From NCBI GenBank assembly GCA_963693315.1, contig OY856186.1:69152019-69216018 (forward strand): DNA of 64,000 nucleotides, in the 5' to 3' direction. Shown piece after piece: positions 34,667 through 47,050 of this stretch. Positions within the stretch are counted from its first letter, which is position 1. Each line of letters begins with the position of its first letter. The notes below the pieces were generated by a model. That model ran no database searches and was not told where the DNA came from. It saw nothing but the letters and a program-made list of their open reading frames with translations. Both the position numbers and the translations under genes were made by a program. Source of the stretch: Diogma glabrata. Taxonomy: Eukaryota > Arthropoda > Insecta > Diptera > Cylindrotomidae.

Positions 34667-35781
34667 TGTAACGTCCGCTATATTCGCCTAAACAATAATA
34701 AAATCAATTCATATTCTTTTTCTAATTCAATAAAAATTTATTTCAATAATTTCAGTTCATTTTTACATTAATAATAATTTTAAAATTTTCAACGGCCAGT
34801 TCCATTTCGAATGTACTGAAAAAAATAAACGAACGTACCAATTTTATTTTCATTTCTAACGAACAGATGTCGTTACTCAATTTTTGCTTAATCTTCGTGT
34901 TGCACGATTGATTAGAAGATGTCAAAGGAAAAACACATTTTTTCTGACATTCATTCCATATTTGTTTTTAAGAACAAATGTTTCGAGTTTTAATTTTAAA
35001 AAAACATAAGATTCCATTCCATGTTTGATTTTGTTTAAAACAATAAGCTAACAATTTTGTGATTAAAAAAACCTTTTTCTATAAATATTGGTAAATATAT
35101 ATAATGGAATGCTTGAATGATATTTGTATTTCCTCAATCAATTTATTTGTTTGCAATTCAATATTTTCATTTAATTTATTTTAAAATCAACCAAAATTTT
35201 TTTATGAGTGATAATTGAGGAAAACGCACTGCTTTGAAGTGTTTGAAAAGTGTCTTCTTTTGAGTGTCCAAGCATTTGTTAGGATTAAATGGATAACAAA
35301 ACCAATATATGATACGGAAATGCAGTATTCAAAATAAATAAAGATTGCTAAAAACAAATAAATCAGTATTTACGTCAACGATTTAGATGTTAATGTATAA
35401 AATATAAAGGATTTGGAAGGAATTGGAAAAAGAAATAACAATTTAAAACATCAAATTAACCAGTTGCCGATTGAAAAGAATGGATATGGGGTTATGCGCA
35501 CAGATGTACATGGAATGAAGGAGCAGTTAAAGGACGTTTATAAACAACCAATCCAAGTAACAATTTTTGTATTTTTGTTCTTACTATTAATAATGTTTTT
35601 ATTTGTAATTGCTGTGATTATCAGATGAATTTTTTTAGATGATAGGCTAATTTTATAAAAGTTAAGAGATTCCCAAATTTAGGATTCGTGTGGGGGCAAA
35701 CCGCATCCCGTGTATATTTTTCTCTAATATATATATTTTGTTAGCAAAAGTCCAAGCCATTATACAGTGGCAGAACAAACA
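34667..35781 (+). repeat. 5' LTR of Gypsy copy A
   Basis: Starts TGTAACG and aligns at roughly 70% by eye with the LTR of element B in the same sense (shared words AACAATAATAAAATCAA, TTCATTTTTACATTAATA, AACGAACGTAC, ATGTCGTT, GCATCCCGTGTA). The 3' edge is estimated from the primer site. A 71-codon frame (35413-35628) with a hydrophobic C-terminus lies inside but is not shared with B's LTR, so I do not call it a gene. Confidence 0.8.
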
Positions 35782-35782
35782 T

Positions 35783-35801
35783 TGGCGCCGAAACAGGGAC
35801 C
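35783..35801 (+). promoter_or_regulatory. Primer-binding site of copy A (tRNA-Lys type)
   Basis: TGGCGCCGAAACAGGGACC follows the LTR and differs by one or two bases from the Lys3-type site TGGCGCCCGAACAGGGAC. Confidence 0.8.
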
Positions 35802-37657
35802 TGGGGCTTTGTAGGTTCTTTTTTATTACATATAGTTGATGAGTCATATATGTGAATATTTGTATTTGGGCGTTGGCAAACCTGTTTCTACTTAAACATA
35901 TTCTTAGGAATATTTTTGAAAACCAGTTGGTTTCGATGATATGATATGAATTTTTTTTGATTAACCGGTGTAGGTTTTTTTTGTTAATTTTTGATTAACC
36001 AGTTATTGGTTTTTTTTAAATATTTTTTGGAAAATATTTTAGGAACATATTTTTGGTAAACCAGTTTTGGTTTGTGTTATAATTTTTTGCAAATAGTTTG
36101 TACATATCTTTTTGTACATATTTTTGTTTGTACATATTGTACATATTTGAAATCTTTTGTTAATATTTTTGTACATAACCTTGTACATAATGTATACCAT
36201 GTACATATTTTTTTTGAATGGAATGTACATATAATGTATATAGTGTACATATTTTTTTTAGTAACAAATATATATTGTGCATATATATTTTTTTTTGTTT
36301 ATGGTATATATTTGTATATACTTGTAGATGGTTTTTGTACATAGGGTAGGTTAAATATAATTACTTTCTTAGCGGTAGGCCTAACAAGCCATCCATGGGG
36401 CTTCTCCCTTTAACGATAATGACGTTCCTAGGTCGCCTATGGCCATCGGGGTTATGCGATCGAAGAACATTGGTTTCTTCTCTTCATTCAGCGAGGGAGT
36501 TCTCAGGGACGAGGAGTGGTGCTGCTGTGTTTGTACTTAGGTGCAAACCAGTAGTACCATTCTTTGCTCAGAGGCTTCTTCGGTGTAATGAAGAGAAGAA
36601 CCAATTATACTTTGCTTTCAGGATCAGAGGCTTCACCTCATACAAATTCAAAAACTTTTCCATTTTTCCATTTAGCTTTACAATAGACAGTTTTTCATAG
36701 AGTTTAGGATTTGAAGTCTGGTGCTCGGGAGCGTTCTTCAACTTTCGCATTAGGATTAGTTGTAATTTATTTTTAGGTTAAACAAGCACAATTGGGTCAG
36801 TAGAAATGGACCTAAGGTCTAATCGTGACAGTTGTGATTGTTTTATTAGGTTGGGGAGAAATTGTTCTGTAGAATCTGGTCGTTAGGGGCTTTTCTAGTC
36901 AGTTCTCACATGCATTGTTGGAGTGGGCTCGCAAACGCGGGAATTCAGATTTAAACGATATGGATATTGTAACCATACTTACTTTTTAAATTGTCTCCAG
37001 ATGAATCTTGATTTTGGGAATCTCTTACTATATTAAATAAAAATAAAATAAATAAAACAAATTTTTCTAAAAATTTAAATAAATAAATTTTTATTAAGTA
37101 AAATAATTTTTTTAATTTTAAATAATTTTAGGTAACTAAATAAATAAATTTTTATTAAATATAATTACATCAAGATTTAAATAAATATTCTTTATTTTTT
37201 TAAAAAAATAAATCAATATTTTGAAGCTAGGACGGAGCATCCAATAATTAAGCAATTTCTAAATATTTTTTATTTTTCAATTTTTTTTTAAAAATAAATA
37301 AATATTTTATTTAGGGATGCTATCGTCAATAAATAATTTTAGGTATATATACGATTCTGAATTTCAGCATATCTGAAATTAAATAAATAAATTATATTTT
37401 TTTAAATATAATATTTTAGGAATTTTTGTGCAAGGTGAAGCAAAATTGGGTACAACAGTAATCTTTTTGTTCTTTTACGAAGTTTGTTTTTACAAAAATT
37501 TTTGTGTTTTCGAATTGGGCGTTCGTTGTTTTTTTCGTTTTTGCGTTTTTCATTTTTTTTTACATTTCCATCGTACTAACTCCATTTTTTTGGGGGGAAT
37601 TGGTTTTAATATTGTTGTTGATTGCGAGTTCATAATTTTACGGGTTTTACCATCGAA
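35802..37657 (+). other. Leader of copy A
   Basis: 1.9-kb untranslated leader. It contains repeated AACCAGTT-T-GGTTT words (about 35920-36070), a run of GTACATAT repeats (36100-36260) and a segment of about 100 codons (36395-36700, starting MGLLPLTIMTF) that is also open, in the same sense, in element B (48332-47979). Function unknown; conservation may simply reflect recent common origin. Confidence 0.6.
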
Positions 37658-40600
37658 ATGTCAAACCAGATAGACGTTGAACATCCGTTCTATGGTCTGG
37701 AACCCAGCGAACTACAGGTCGAATGTTTGGTTCGGGGTGTGAACTTCGGGGGGAGCAATTGGGGGAGGAACTGCGAAACCACGCAGATCATGGTGCAGTT
37801 CCAATAACAGTATCTCATGCGAGAGATTTGATGGAGGAATCTCAAATGGTGGTGCAGGCAGCACAACTTGTTTTAGATCAGGTACGACGACTTCAGCCAC
37901 CGAATTATCAGACCTTCTTAGATGGTTTGGCGAATCGAGTGTTGCATTACACGGGTAGGATGAATAGGTTGGGTCCTCGCAATGACTTGCAATGACTTGC
38001 ACCTACGCTATCTCACAATTGTCACGCGCTTGGAATATAATAGGATCGTTGTCAACACGTCCAATTATGCAGAATAACCCAGGAGTATCATCTGCACCAT
38101 CTGCTTCACCTGCTTTTCAACCAGACGAGAGATCCACACCAATCCCAGTACAGCCAATAACGGAAACAATACATAGTTTGAATCGTGCAAGCCATCAACA
38201 GCAGAAACGATCAGAACAATTACCACCGGCTTATTTTCAGCAATCGGGTTTGAGAGCAGAGGACTTTGCAATACCACAATTGGGTCCATCACTCCAAGCT
38301 GAACACATACACAATAGTCCAGCATTAGTACAACCGCAATTATCATTAAATTATCCATCAGTACCACAGGTACAACCACCACCATTATATCCACAAGCTC
38401 CACTTACAGCACCACCACCATACAACCAACCTCCTTAGGTATGGCGTGACGCGGCTCCAGCGTTAGCACCAGTGGAGTACCGAGGGGTTTGTGGGAACAA
38501 TTTGAGTCGTTACGACTCAAATTGGGTTCCAACCTTCACAGGGGATGGTCACTCTCCTGATGTTCATGAGTTTGTTCACAGAGTTGAGGCGGCTGCCAGG
38601 AGGGACCGTGTGAATTGGGACGACCTTAGGTCTATCGTTCCACGGTACCTCAAGGGGCTGCATGCTACGATGCGTGCTATAAGTGGTACTATCAGATCCA
38701 CCCCTTTGCCTTGGCTCCCTGTGTTAAGCAATATCGCTCCACCTGCACTCAGACGCTCGCATGCTCTCATGCGTGAACATAAAAAGGTAACCAACAACAC
38801 CACGTTACCCTTGCACGAATATTACGGTGACCACACTCGTTGTCGATTGAAGTCAAGAAAGCCTCCACATAAAACTGCCAGCAACCTGCTGGCAACTGAT
38901 TTTAATATCTTGGATGCCTGGGACACCTCCTGGCAACATTACAACACAACTGGCCTTTCTATTACTAACCCGACTTCTACCCAACCTGGTTTCGATTTGC
39001 CACGTCATACCTGGACTACATTAAACCGAATAAGAACGAACCATGGACGTTGTGCTGATTCTTTCTACAAGTGGGGCATTTCAGAGTCCCCCAACAAACT
39101 ATAAAACACATTGCAACTGTGTGTCCAATTCGACGTTACAATGGCAACATCTCAGACATCCATTTGGCAACTCCCGATGTAGTAGCATGGATAGACTCGC
39201 TCGATGTAAACATCTAATGTTCAAATGTACTGCCCAATGTTCAAATATTTTACTTTTTAACTTACTTAAAAGACACGCAATCAAATCGATTGTAAGTTCA
39301 TTTAATGTGTATCCATGTATTGTCTTAGGTAGATTTCATAGAGGAGTCTACCTATTTTTAAGTTTAATTTTTTAATGTGTCACAAAAAAAACCATACGCT
39401 AAATAAATAAAATAAACCTCAAGGGGGCTGCCGACAGATACTATTTGAACTTAACTCATGAATATGAGGTGGTGACTTACCCAGTGTTAAGGGAGGGACT
39501 CGTACAAACCTTCGGTACGCTCACTGATGATAAAGCGATCTTGCGCGTTCTTCTGAACCGCAAACAAAAATCAAAGGAGAGCGTATACGAGTATCTAATG
39601 GAGATTGGTTCGTTAAACCGTCGCTTAGCACGTCCATTTGCTGACCGTGAAATGCTAGAGATTGCTCGGGAGGGACTGAGTGTGGAGCTCAAGAATGCTA
39701 CACTAGCAGCAACCATACATTCTATTGATGAACTTCGGACTTTATGTCAGAAGTTTGAACGTTTGTGGTCCACACCAGTTCCGACCAGAACATCAAATTT
39801 GAGAATTAGCGAGCTACAGCAGATGGATGATTATGAGGTGGATGTTGAACCAGAACGAGATGGATATATTGAAACGATGGATTCAACACAGTCCAAACAA
39901 CAGCCCGAAGAAATCGACGAGAGACATGGCGACGCAGGACGATCTGCCACCAAAGAAACCCGAATAAAATCACCTAGCACATTTAATTTCCCATCGTTAC
40001 ATCGAACATATTTTAGACGTCTTGAACGTAACATTAGATATTGGAGGATGAGGAAATTATTTTGCAAAGCTTGTATTTCATCTATCCTTTCAGAAACAAA
40101 GGATCCTCGGCCGCGATTAACAATTGGGATTTTGGACAAAAATATCGCCGGATTATTGGATAGTGGAGCGTCAATCACTATACTTGGAAGAAATTCCTTG
40201 GAATTATTGGAATCATCAGGTACAACCTTCCGTAAGTACACTTCGTGTATTCGTACGGCAGATGGTACTGCGAATAAAATTTTAGGTTACATTGAAATTC
40301 CAATAACTGTGAATGGCTCCACTAAACCAATGCGGTTCCATATAGTCCCTGGTTTACGAGAAGAGCTCTACCTGGGCATAGATTTCTGGGAGAAATTTGG
40401 TATTGTTCCTTCATTTATTAGTGAACTGACTCGCACAGAGCCACAAAATTTAAATACACACAACCTCACCACTGACCAGCAACAAGAACTGGATATGATC
40501 AAGGGTTCTTTCCCGTCATTTGAAGTGTCTGCACTCGGAAAGACTTCTTTGGTTAAACATGTCATCGATGTTGGTGATAGTGCACCTGTTAAACAGAGGC

Positions 40601-41404
40601 ATTATCCCACATCGCCGGCTGTTCAACTAAAGGTCTATGCCGAACTCGACCGAATGCTTCAAATGGGCGTGATCGAAGAGAGTAACAGTTCGTGGTGCTC
40701 GCCAGTGGTCCTGGTACAAAAAAAATCTGGTAAAAACAGATTATGTATTGATAGCCGTCGTGTCAATTCACTAACAAAAAAGGACGCTTACCCACTTCCC
40801 TTGATTGATGGCTTACTAGGTCGTCTAAATAGCACAAAGTACATTTCAAGTATTGATCTCAAAGATGCTTTCTGGCAGATTCCTCTGGCAGAAGCATCTA
40901 GAGACAAGACAGCCTTCACAGTGCCTGGTCGTCCGTTGTATCAATTCCAGGTTATGCCCTTTGGATTGTGCAATGCTCCCCAGACAATGTATCGGCTAAT
41001 GCATAAAGTGATACCACATCAATATCACGAAAATGTCTTTGTTTATTTAGATGATCTATTGGTAGTCTCTTCCACGTTCCAGGAACATATGGAATTGCTG
41101 TCCAAAGTCTCTTCACTGTTAAGAGCGGCTGGGTTAACAATAAACCTCAAGAAAAGTAAATTTGTTCTGAGAGAGGTGAGATACTTGGGATTTTTGGTTG
41201 GTGAAGATGGTCTTCGAACAGACCCTGACAAGGTAAGAGCTGTAGCAGAGTACCCAGCTCCATCTACAGTTAAGCAAGTACGGAGATTATTAGGAATGGC
41301 CGGTTGGTACCAACGTTTCATACCAAATTATGCAAGCGTGGTATCACCGATTACGGATTTATTAAAGAAAAGTTCTGGGAAATTGAAATGGACATTGGAA
41401 GCGC
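37658..41404 (+). pseudogene. gag-pol: Gag-pol of copy A, first part (gag, protease, RT)
   Basis: ATG 37658 (MSNQIDVEHPFYGLEP...) starts gag. The frame then changes near 37750 and again around 37980-38080, where a 10-bp tandem duplication AATGACTTGC (37980-37999) lies. A C-to-T change makes a TAG at 38436-38438 where B has CAG. A LINE fragment splits gag at 38658-39415. From 39427 the frame is open through LDSGAS protease, RT (VFVYLDDLLV, VMPFGLCNAPQT) and LLGMAGWYQRF to 41404, where element B enters between the codons for Ala and Gln. Protein identity to B is about 95% by eye. A retains a gag segment of about 170 codons (EELRNHADHGAVPIT...) that B lacks. No CCHC knuckle is seen. Confidence 0.9.
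38658..39415 (+). mobile_element. 5'-truncated copy of LINE N1 inside gag of copy A
   Basis: Matches N1 from about 3133 to its end: the end of the ORF (MRAISGTIRSTPLPWLP...) and the 3' UTR with an AAATAAATAAAATAAA tail. The duplication ACCTCAAGGGG flanks it (38647-38657 and 39416-39426), and removing the insert plus one duplication restores A's gag frame. It lacks about 22 bases covering the CDCG motif and has about 30 extra 3' UTR bases compared with N1, so the two are separate progeny. Dead on arrival through 5' truncation. Confidence 0.95.
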
Positions 41405-42505
41405 TATTATACTTGGTTGTTGGACCTTTGGTAATACAAATATATATATAAAAAGAATTTACACGGGATGCAATTTCCCCTCAACGAATCCTAATCCTGG
41501 GAATCTCTTACTATTTTTTTTCTAAATTTATGCTAACATCCCAAAGGGGAAAAAGTAATAATTAAACAAAAATTAATGTAACTAAAACTCAAAATACCTT
41601 AAATTACAACTGTTGATTGATGATCTGACATAAAATTAGACATCCGGCATTACATTTTGAAGTTTCATTTCCGCTTTTTCCACTGGGTTAATTTATATAA
41701 ATATCCAAAATCATAAAACTTATTGTACTGCTCGCATTATAAATCCAATCCAGAAATTGTAAATTATAAACTATCCGCCTCCAATACTCAACTAATAATC
41801 CAATAAATTGTTAGCAAGTCATTTCCAGTACAGCAAAACATGGAAAACTTGTGGTATAATTGACTTGGTGATGACACAAGCAATTTATTATAACACCAGT
41901 AAATTTGTTCTAGCACGATTATATTTATTAAAATCAGCGACAGTTAATATCTTTAGTATTTCGATATTTATTCAATGGCTCAAAGACACTCTTCAAAAGA
42001 AACACACAAAAAGTAAAACTTGTATTTCAAAATTAATATTTTATATTGTATATTTGTTTACTGGGTAAAAGAATAAATTTAATTATTTATAATTTTTATA
42101 CTATATTTACTTAAAACAATTGAACATTTTCTTTTTTTCTTTAAAACTTGAAAACAACATTTGTTTTCTAAGAACAAATATGGAATGAATCTTTTTATTT
42201 TTTAAAAATTGCAAAATGTGATTTTTCTTTTGACATCTTATGATGTCAAAACAGAATCGGGTAATCTTCGAAAATTCAGTAATGATTAACAACGACATCT
42301 GTTCATTAGTATTGGAAATAAAAATTTAGTACGTTCGTTGGCTTTTTATAATATATTCAAAATCAATTAGCAGTTAAGTTGGGAAAATTTTAGAAGTACT
42401 ATTAATGTAAAAATGAACGGAAATTAATGTAATACATTTCTATTGAATTGAAAATAAAGAGGAATTTGATTTTATTATTGTTTTGCGATTACTGCGATCG
42501 TTACA
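41405..42505 (-). repeat. Element B 3' LTR
   Basis: 1101 bp, identical in length to 60405-61505 and differing at about two positions. The 73- and 86-codon frames in it are present in both LTRs but have no recognisable features. Confidence 0.95.
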
Positions 42506-42829
42506 CCATGAATTCAAGGTAGAAACCAAGATTTTTACTCTTGAAATCACAAAAACGTCGCCATCCCCTCCATGACAGAAAACCACCGATCTACTTCCAC
42601 CTATTAAACTGTATCTGGGATCGAGATACCCACAGTCACTGGCGTCAAGACCGATGACCGGTTCCAACACTCATGAAGTCCTTAAGAACTTCACTGAGTA
42701 TTGAGACCGACCATCCATCCGAACGTCAGCACCATGGACACCCCGATACAACCAGTAAGTATGACCTGAAGATGTGAACCCCAGAGACGACAATCAGCCA
42801 GAGGAACAACCCTACCTAACGAAAAGACA
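42506..42829 (-). other. 3' untranslated region of element B
   Basis: Between the pol stop and the 3' LTR. No env frame and no conventional polypurine tract were found; a 76-codon frame overlapping the LTR edge is unconvincing. Confidence 0.6.
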
Positions 42830-45800
42830 TCATTCCCTGATGTCTTTCGCGTGATGGACTCCAAGATTCTTACCGCTCATATCTATGCACTCGTAGAGTA
42901 CATTTCCAATCTTAGTCTTAATCATTGCAGGTAAGAACTTTGGAGCCAATTTTGCCGAGAACTTTTTTGTAGCGTCACTCAAATGATGTTGCCGTACAAA
43001 CACACGTTGTTGTGGTTGAAAAGTCCGTAGTTTAGATCGCAGGTTGTACTGATGTTGCGATTTCTTGAAAGCTGCTTTTAAATTCTGTTGAACCCGGTTC
43101 CGAAGCAGAGTCAAATGATCAGAGCGTTCTATTTCCTCACCAGCATCTTCACCAAGCTTGTGTAGTGATCTCAACAAATGGTAAGTATTTCCATCCGAGA
43201 TTGGATGTTGACCAAACAATAAATAGTACGGTGAGTACTTGGTAGCAGAATGTACTGCAGCCCGCAGTGCATATGCGATTTCACCAATTTGTGAGTCCCA
43301 CTTGGTATGTTGACCTTTAATGAACGCTCGAATTGCTGCTAGAACTGACCTATTGACCCGCTCTGACGCGTTACTTTGAGGACTATAGACACCGGTCCTA
43401 ATGTGTTTAATGCCGAAATCTGACAAAAGATTTTGAAAGTTCCTACTAGTGAACTGTTTGCCATTGTCACTGTGCAGAAACTCTGGTACCCCATATGTAA
43501 GAAACACTTCGTTCTTTAGAAAAGCATTCACCTTCGGTGAAGTTGCGTTTCTAAGTGGTTTCAGTAGTACAAACTTCGTAGCATGATCCAGAACTATCAG
43601 TAATACCGTATTCCCGAGTGTAGAACGAGGGTACGGTCCCAAAAAATCTATATAGACTCTCTGCCATGGACGTGCTGTTTCGAATTGATATTGCATCGGA
43701 GGACGCAATATCTGATTCGTGGCTTTTGTTTGTTTACATGTGTCGCAGGACACAACATAGTTGTGTACCTGTGACGCCATGCCCGGCCAATAATAAAGAC
43801 GTCGAAGTAATTCTAAAGTCTTTTTAACACCTCCATGAGCAGCAGTACTATCATCATGATGTTTCTGAATCATGTTTGAAGTCATCGGTTCTGGTACCCA
43901 GAGTTTCCACACAGGAACATCGTTGGGTATTGCATCAGATCTTGGCTCAATACGTATGTATAGCTTATCATCCACGACTTTAACAGATGGAAAGTCCTTA
44001 GGAGATGATTGAACTTTAGCTATCATATCCGTATATTCCTTGTGCCGATAACCTTCATTGTCGATTTTAATTTCACTGATGTGATGTACTAATGCTTCCG
44101 TCAATTCCTCGTGTGTATCGTCATAAAGACGAGATAGAGCATCAGGGACTATATTTTGGGTACCTTTTTGGTGGACAATTGTAAAATCCATATGTTGGAG
44201 TTTTAGGCTCCACCTAGCCAGACGACCACTCAAGTCTTTCTGTGACATAAGCCACTTCAGACTTGAGTGATCAGTCACAATTGTGAATCGGTGACCTTCA
44301 ACATAGCCCCTGAATTTCTTCACACTCAGAATTGCCGCAAGACATTCAAGCTCAGAAACTGAGTAATTTCTCTGAGCTTTGTTAAGTTTCTTCGACATGA
44401 AGGCTATCGGACACTCTTGTCCGTCCTCGTCGATCTGATACAGTACACTACCTATCCCTGTCAGACTCGCATCGCATCTAATAAAAAACTCTTTATTATA
44501 GTCAGGGTTAATTAATACCGGTGCTGTAGTCAGCAATCGTTTTAAATTTTTGAAAGCAGCTTGCGCTTCTAATGTCCATTTCAGTTTCCCCGAACTCTTC
44601 TTCAATAAATCTGTAATTGGTGATACCACGCTTGCATAATTTGGTATGAAACGTTGGTACCAACCAGCCATTCCCAATAGTCTACGTATTTGTTTTACTG
44701 TAGATGGAGCTGGATACTCTGCTACAGCTCTTACCTTGTCAGGGTCTGTTCGAAGACCATCTTCACCAACCAAAAATCCCAAGTATTTCACCTCTCTCAG
44801 AACAAATTTACTTTTCTTGAGGTTTATTGTTAACCCAGCCGCTCTTAACAATGAAGAGACTTTGGACAGCAATTCCATATGTTCCTGGAACGTGGAAGAG
44901 ACTACCAATAGATCATCTAAATAAACAAAGACATTCTCGTGATATTGATGTGGTATCACTTTGTGCATTAGCCGACACATTGTCTGGGGAGCATTGCACA
45001 ATCCGAAGGGCATAACCCGGAATTGATACAATGGACGACCAGGCACTGTGAAGGCTGTCTTGTCTCTAGATGCTTCTGCCAGAGGAATCTGCCAGAAAGC
45101 ATCTTTGAGATCAATACTTGAAATGTACTTTGTGCTATTTAGACGACCTAGTAAGCCATCAATCAAGGGAAGTGGGTAAGCGTCCTTTTTAGTTAGTGAA
45201 TTGACACGACGGCTATCAATACATAATCTGTTTTTACCAGATTCTTTTTGTACCAAAACCACTGGCGAGCACCAAGAACTGTTAGACTCTTCGATCACGC
45301 CCATTTGAAGCATTCGGTCAAGTTCGGCATAGACCTTTAGTTGAACAGCCGGCGATGTGGGATAGTGTCTCTGTTTAACAGGTGCACTATCACCAACATC
45401 GATGACATGTTCAACCAAAGAAGTCTTTCCGAGCCCAGACACTTCAAATGACGGGAAAGAATCCTTGATCATATCCAGTTCATGTTGCTGATCAGTGGTG
45501 AGGTTATGTGTATTAAAATTTTGTAGCTCTGTGCGAGTCAGTTCACTAACAAAGGAAGGAACAATACCGAATTTCTCCCAGAAATCTATGCCCAGGTAGA
45601 GCTCTTCTCGTAATCCAGGGACTATATGAAACCGCATTGGTTTAGTGGAGCCATTCACCGTTATTGGAATTTCAATGTAACCTAAAATTTTTGTTGCAGT
45701 ACCATCCGCCGTGCGAATACACGAAGTGTACTTACGGTAGGTTGTACCTGATGATTCCAATAATTCCAAGGAATTTCTTCCTAGTATAGTGATTGACGCT

Positions 45801-47050
45801 CCACTATCCAATAATCCTGAAATATTTTTGTTCAAAATCTTAATTGTTAGTCGCGGCCGAGGATCCTTTGTTTCTGAAAGGATAGATGAAATACAAGCTT
45901 TACGAAATAATTTCCTCATCCTCCAATATCTGATGTTACGTTCCAGACGTCTAAAATATGTGTGATGTAATGATGGGAAATTAAACGTACTAGGTGATTT
46001 TATTCTGGTTTCCTGAGTGGTGATCGATCGTCCTGCGTTGCTACATCTCTCGTCGTCTTCTTCGTGCTGTTGTTCGGGCTGTTTTGAATCCATCGTTTCA
46101 AAATATCCATCTCGATCAAGTTCCACATCCACCTCATAATCATCCACCTGCTGTAGCTTGCTAATTCTTAAATTTGATGTTCTGGTCGGAACTGGTGTGG
46201 ACCACAACCGTTCAAACTTCTGACATAAAGTCCGAAGTTCATCAATTGAATGTATTGTTGCAGCTAGAGTAGCGTTTTGGAGCTCCACATTCAGTCCCTC
46301 CCGAGCAATTTCTAGCATTTCATGGTCAGCAAATGGACGTGCTAAACGACGATTTAACGAACCAATCTCCACCAGATACTCGTACACGCTCTCCTTTGAC
46401 TTTTGTTTGCGGTTCAGAAGAACTCGCAAGATCGCCTTATCATCAGTGAGCGTACCGAAGGTTTGTAGGAGTCCCTCCCTTAACACTGGATAGGTCACCA
46501 CCTCATATTCATGAGTTAAATTCAGATAGTATCTGTCGGCAGCCCCCTTGAGATACCGTGGAACGATAGACCTAAGGTCGTCCCAATTCACACGGTCCCT
46601 TCTGGCAGCCGCCTCAACTCGGTGAACAAACTCATGAACATCAGGAGAGTGACCATCTCCTGTGAAGGTTGGAACCCAATTTGAGTCATAACGACTCAAA
46701 TTGTTCCCATGAACCCCTCGGTACTCCACTGGTGCTAACGCTGGAGCCGCGTCACGCCATACCTGAGGAGGTTGGTTGTATGGTGGTGGTGCTGTTAGTG
46801 GAGCTTGTGGATATAATGGTGGTGGTTGTACCTGTGGTACTGATGGATAATTTAATGATAATTGCTGTTGTACTAATGCTGGACTATTGTGTATGTGTTC
46901 AGCTTGGAGTGATGGACCCAATTGTGGTATTGCAAAGTCCTCTGCCCAATTGTTCCCCCTGAAGTTCACACCCCGAACCAGACATTCGATCTGTAGTTCG
47001 GTGGGTTCCAAACCATAGAACGGATGGTCAACGTCTAGTTGGTTTGACAT
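42830..47050 (-). CDS. gag-pol: Gag-pol polyprotein of element B (single frame, 1406 residues)
   Basis: One uninterrupted frame from ATG 47050 (MSNQLDVDHPFYGLEP...). A proline-rich segment lies at about 65-95, the gag core at about 120-290 (WVPTFTGDGHSPDVHEFVHR...), and the protease LDSGAS at 414-419. RT spans about 570-760 with VFVYLDDLLV (YLDD 710-713) and RNase H starts near 856 (FIRCDASLTG). The integrase zinc finger is H1065, H1072, C1102, C1105, and the DDE core is D1135, D1195, E1230. It ends in HHAKDIRE. Gag and pol are fused without a frameshift. No CCHC knuckle is present, and against copy A about 170 codons are missing near residue 36, which may impair gag. Otherwise it looks functional. 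It is transcribed from the LTR at 60405-61505. Confidence 0.95.
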   Translation of the reverse strand: MSNQLDVDHPFYGLEPTELQIECLVRGVNFRGNNWAEDFAIPQLGPSLQAEHIHNSPALVQQQLSLNYPSVPQVQPPPLYPQAPLTAPPPYNQPPQVWRDAAPALAPVEYRGVHGNNLSRYDSNWVPTFTGDGHSPDVHEFVHRVEAAARRDRVNWDDLRSIVPRYLKGAADRYYLNLTHEYEVVTYPVLREGLLQTFGTLTDDKAILRVLLNRKQKSKESVYEYLVEIGSLNRRLARPFADHEMLEIAREGLNVELQNATLAATIHSIDELRTLCQKFERLWSTPVPTRTSNLRISKLQQVDDYEVDVELDRDGYFETMDSKQPEQQHEEDDERCSNAGRSITTQETRIKSPSTFNFPSLHHTYFRRLERNIRYWRMRKLFRKACISSILSETKDPRPRLTIKILNKNISGLLDSGASITILGRNSLELLESSGTTYRKYTSCIRTADGTATKILGYIEIPITVNGSTKPMRFHIVPGLREELYLGIDFWEKFGIVPSFVSELTRTELQNFNTHNLTTDQQHELDMIKDSFPSFEVSGLGKTSLVEHVIDVGDSAPVKQRHYPTSPAVQLKVYAELDRMLQMGVIEESNSSWCSPVVLVQKESGKNRLCIDSRRVNSLTKKDAYPLPLIDGLLGRLNSTKYISSIDLKDAFWQIPLAEASRDKTAFTVPGRPLYQFRVMPFGLCNAPQTMCRLMHKVIPHQYHENVFVYLDDLLVVSSTFQEHMELLSKVSSLLRAAGLTINLKKSKFVLREVKYLGFLVGEDGLRTDPDKVRAVAEYPAPSTVKQIRRLLGMAGWYQRFIPNYASVVSPITDLLKKSSGKLKWTLEAQAAFKNLKRLLTTAPVLINPDYNKEFFIRCDASLTGIGSVLYQIDEDGQECPIAFMSKKLNKAQRNYSVSELECLAAILSVKKFRGYVEGHRFTIVTDHSSLKWLMSQKDLSGRLARWSLKLQHMDFTIVHQKGTQNIVPDALSRLYDDTHEELTEALVHHISEIKIDNEGYRHKEYTDMIAKVQSSPKDFPSVKVVDDKLYIRIEPRSDAIPNDVPVWKLWVPEPMTSNMIQKHHDDSTAAHGGVKKTLELLRRLYYWPGMASQVHNYVVSCDTCKQTKATNQILRPPMQYQFETARPWQRVYIDFLGPYPRSTLGNTVLLIVLDHATKFVLLKPLRNATSPKVNAFLKNEVFLTYGVPEFLHSDNGKQFTSRNFQNLLSDFGIKHIRTGVYSPQSNASERVNRSVLAAIRAFIKGQHTKWDSQIGEIAYALRAAVHSATKYSPYYLLFGQHPISDGNTYHLLRSLHKLGEDAGEEIERSDHLTLLRNRVQQNLKAAFKKSQHQYNLRSKLRTFQPQQRVFVRQHHLSDATKKFSAKLAPKFLPAMIKTKIGNVLYECIDMSGKNLGVHHAKDIRE

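Noticed and set aside
35413..35628. 71-codon frame with a hydrophobic C-terminus in copy A's LTR, as a possible env-like or accessory protein
   Set aside because: It is inside the LTR, is not present in element B's LTR and shows no env features.
36072..36344. Overlapping frames rich in Tyr, Ile, Val on both strands
   Set aside because: They arise from GTACATAT repeats in copy A's leader.
42440..42829. Possible env gene between pol and 3' LTR of element B
   Set aside because: Only about 320 bp with no signal peptide, cleavage site or membrane anchor; likewise no space for env in C or D.
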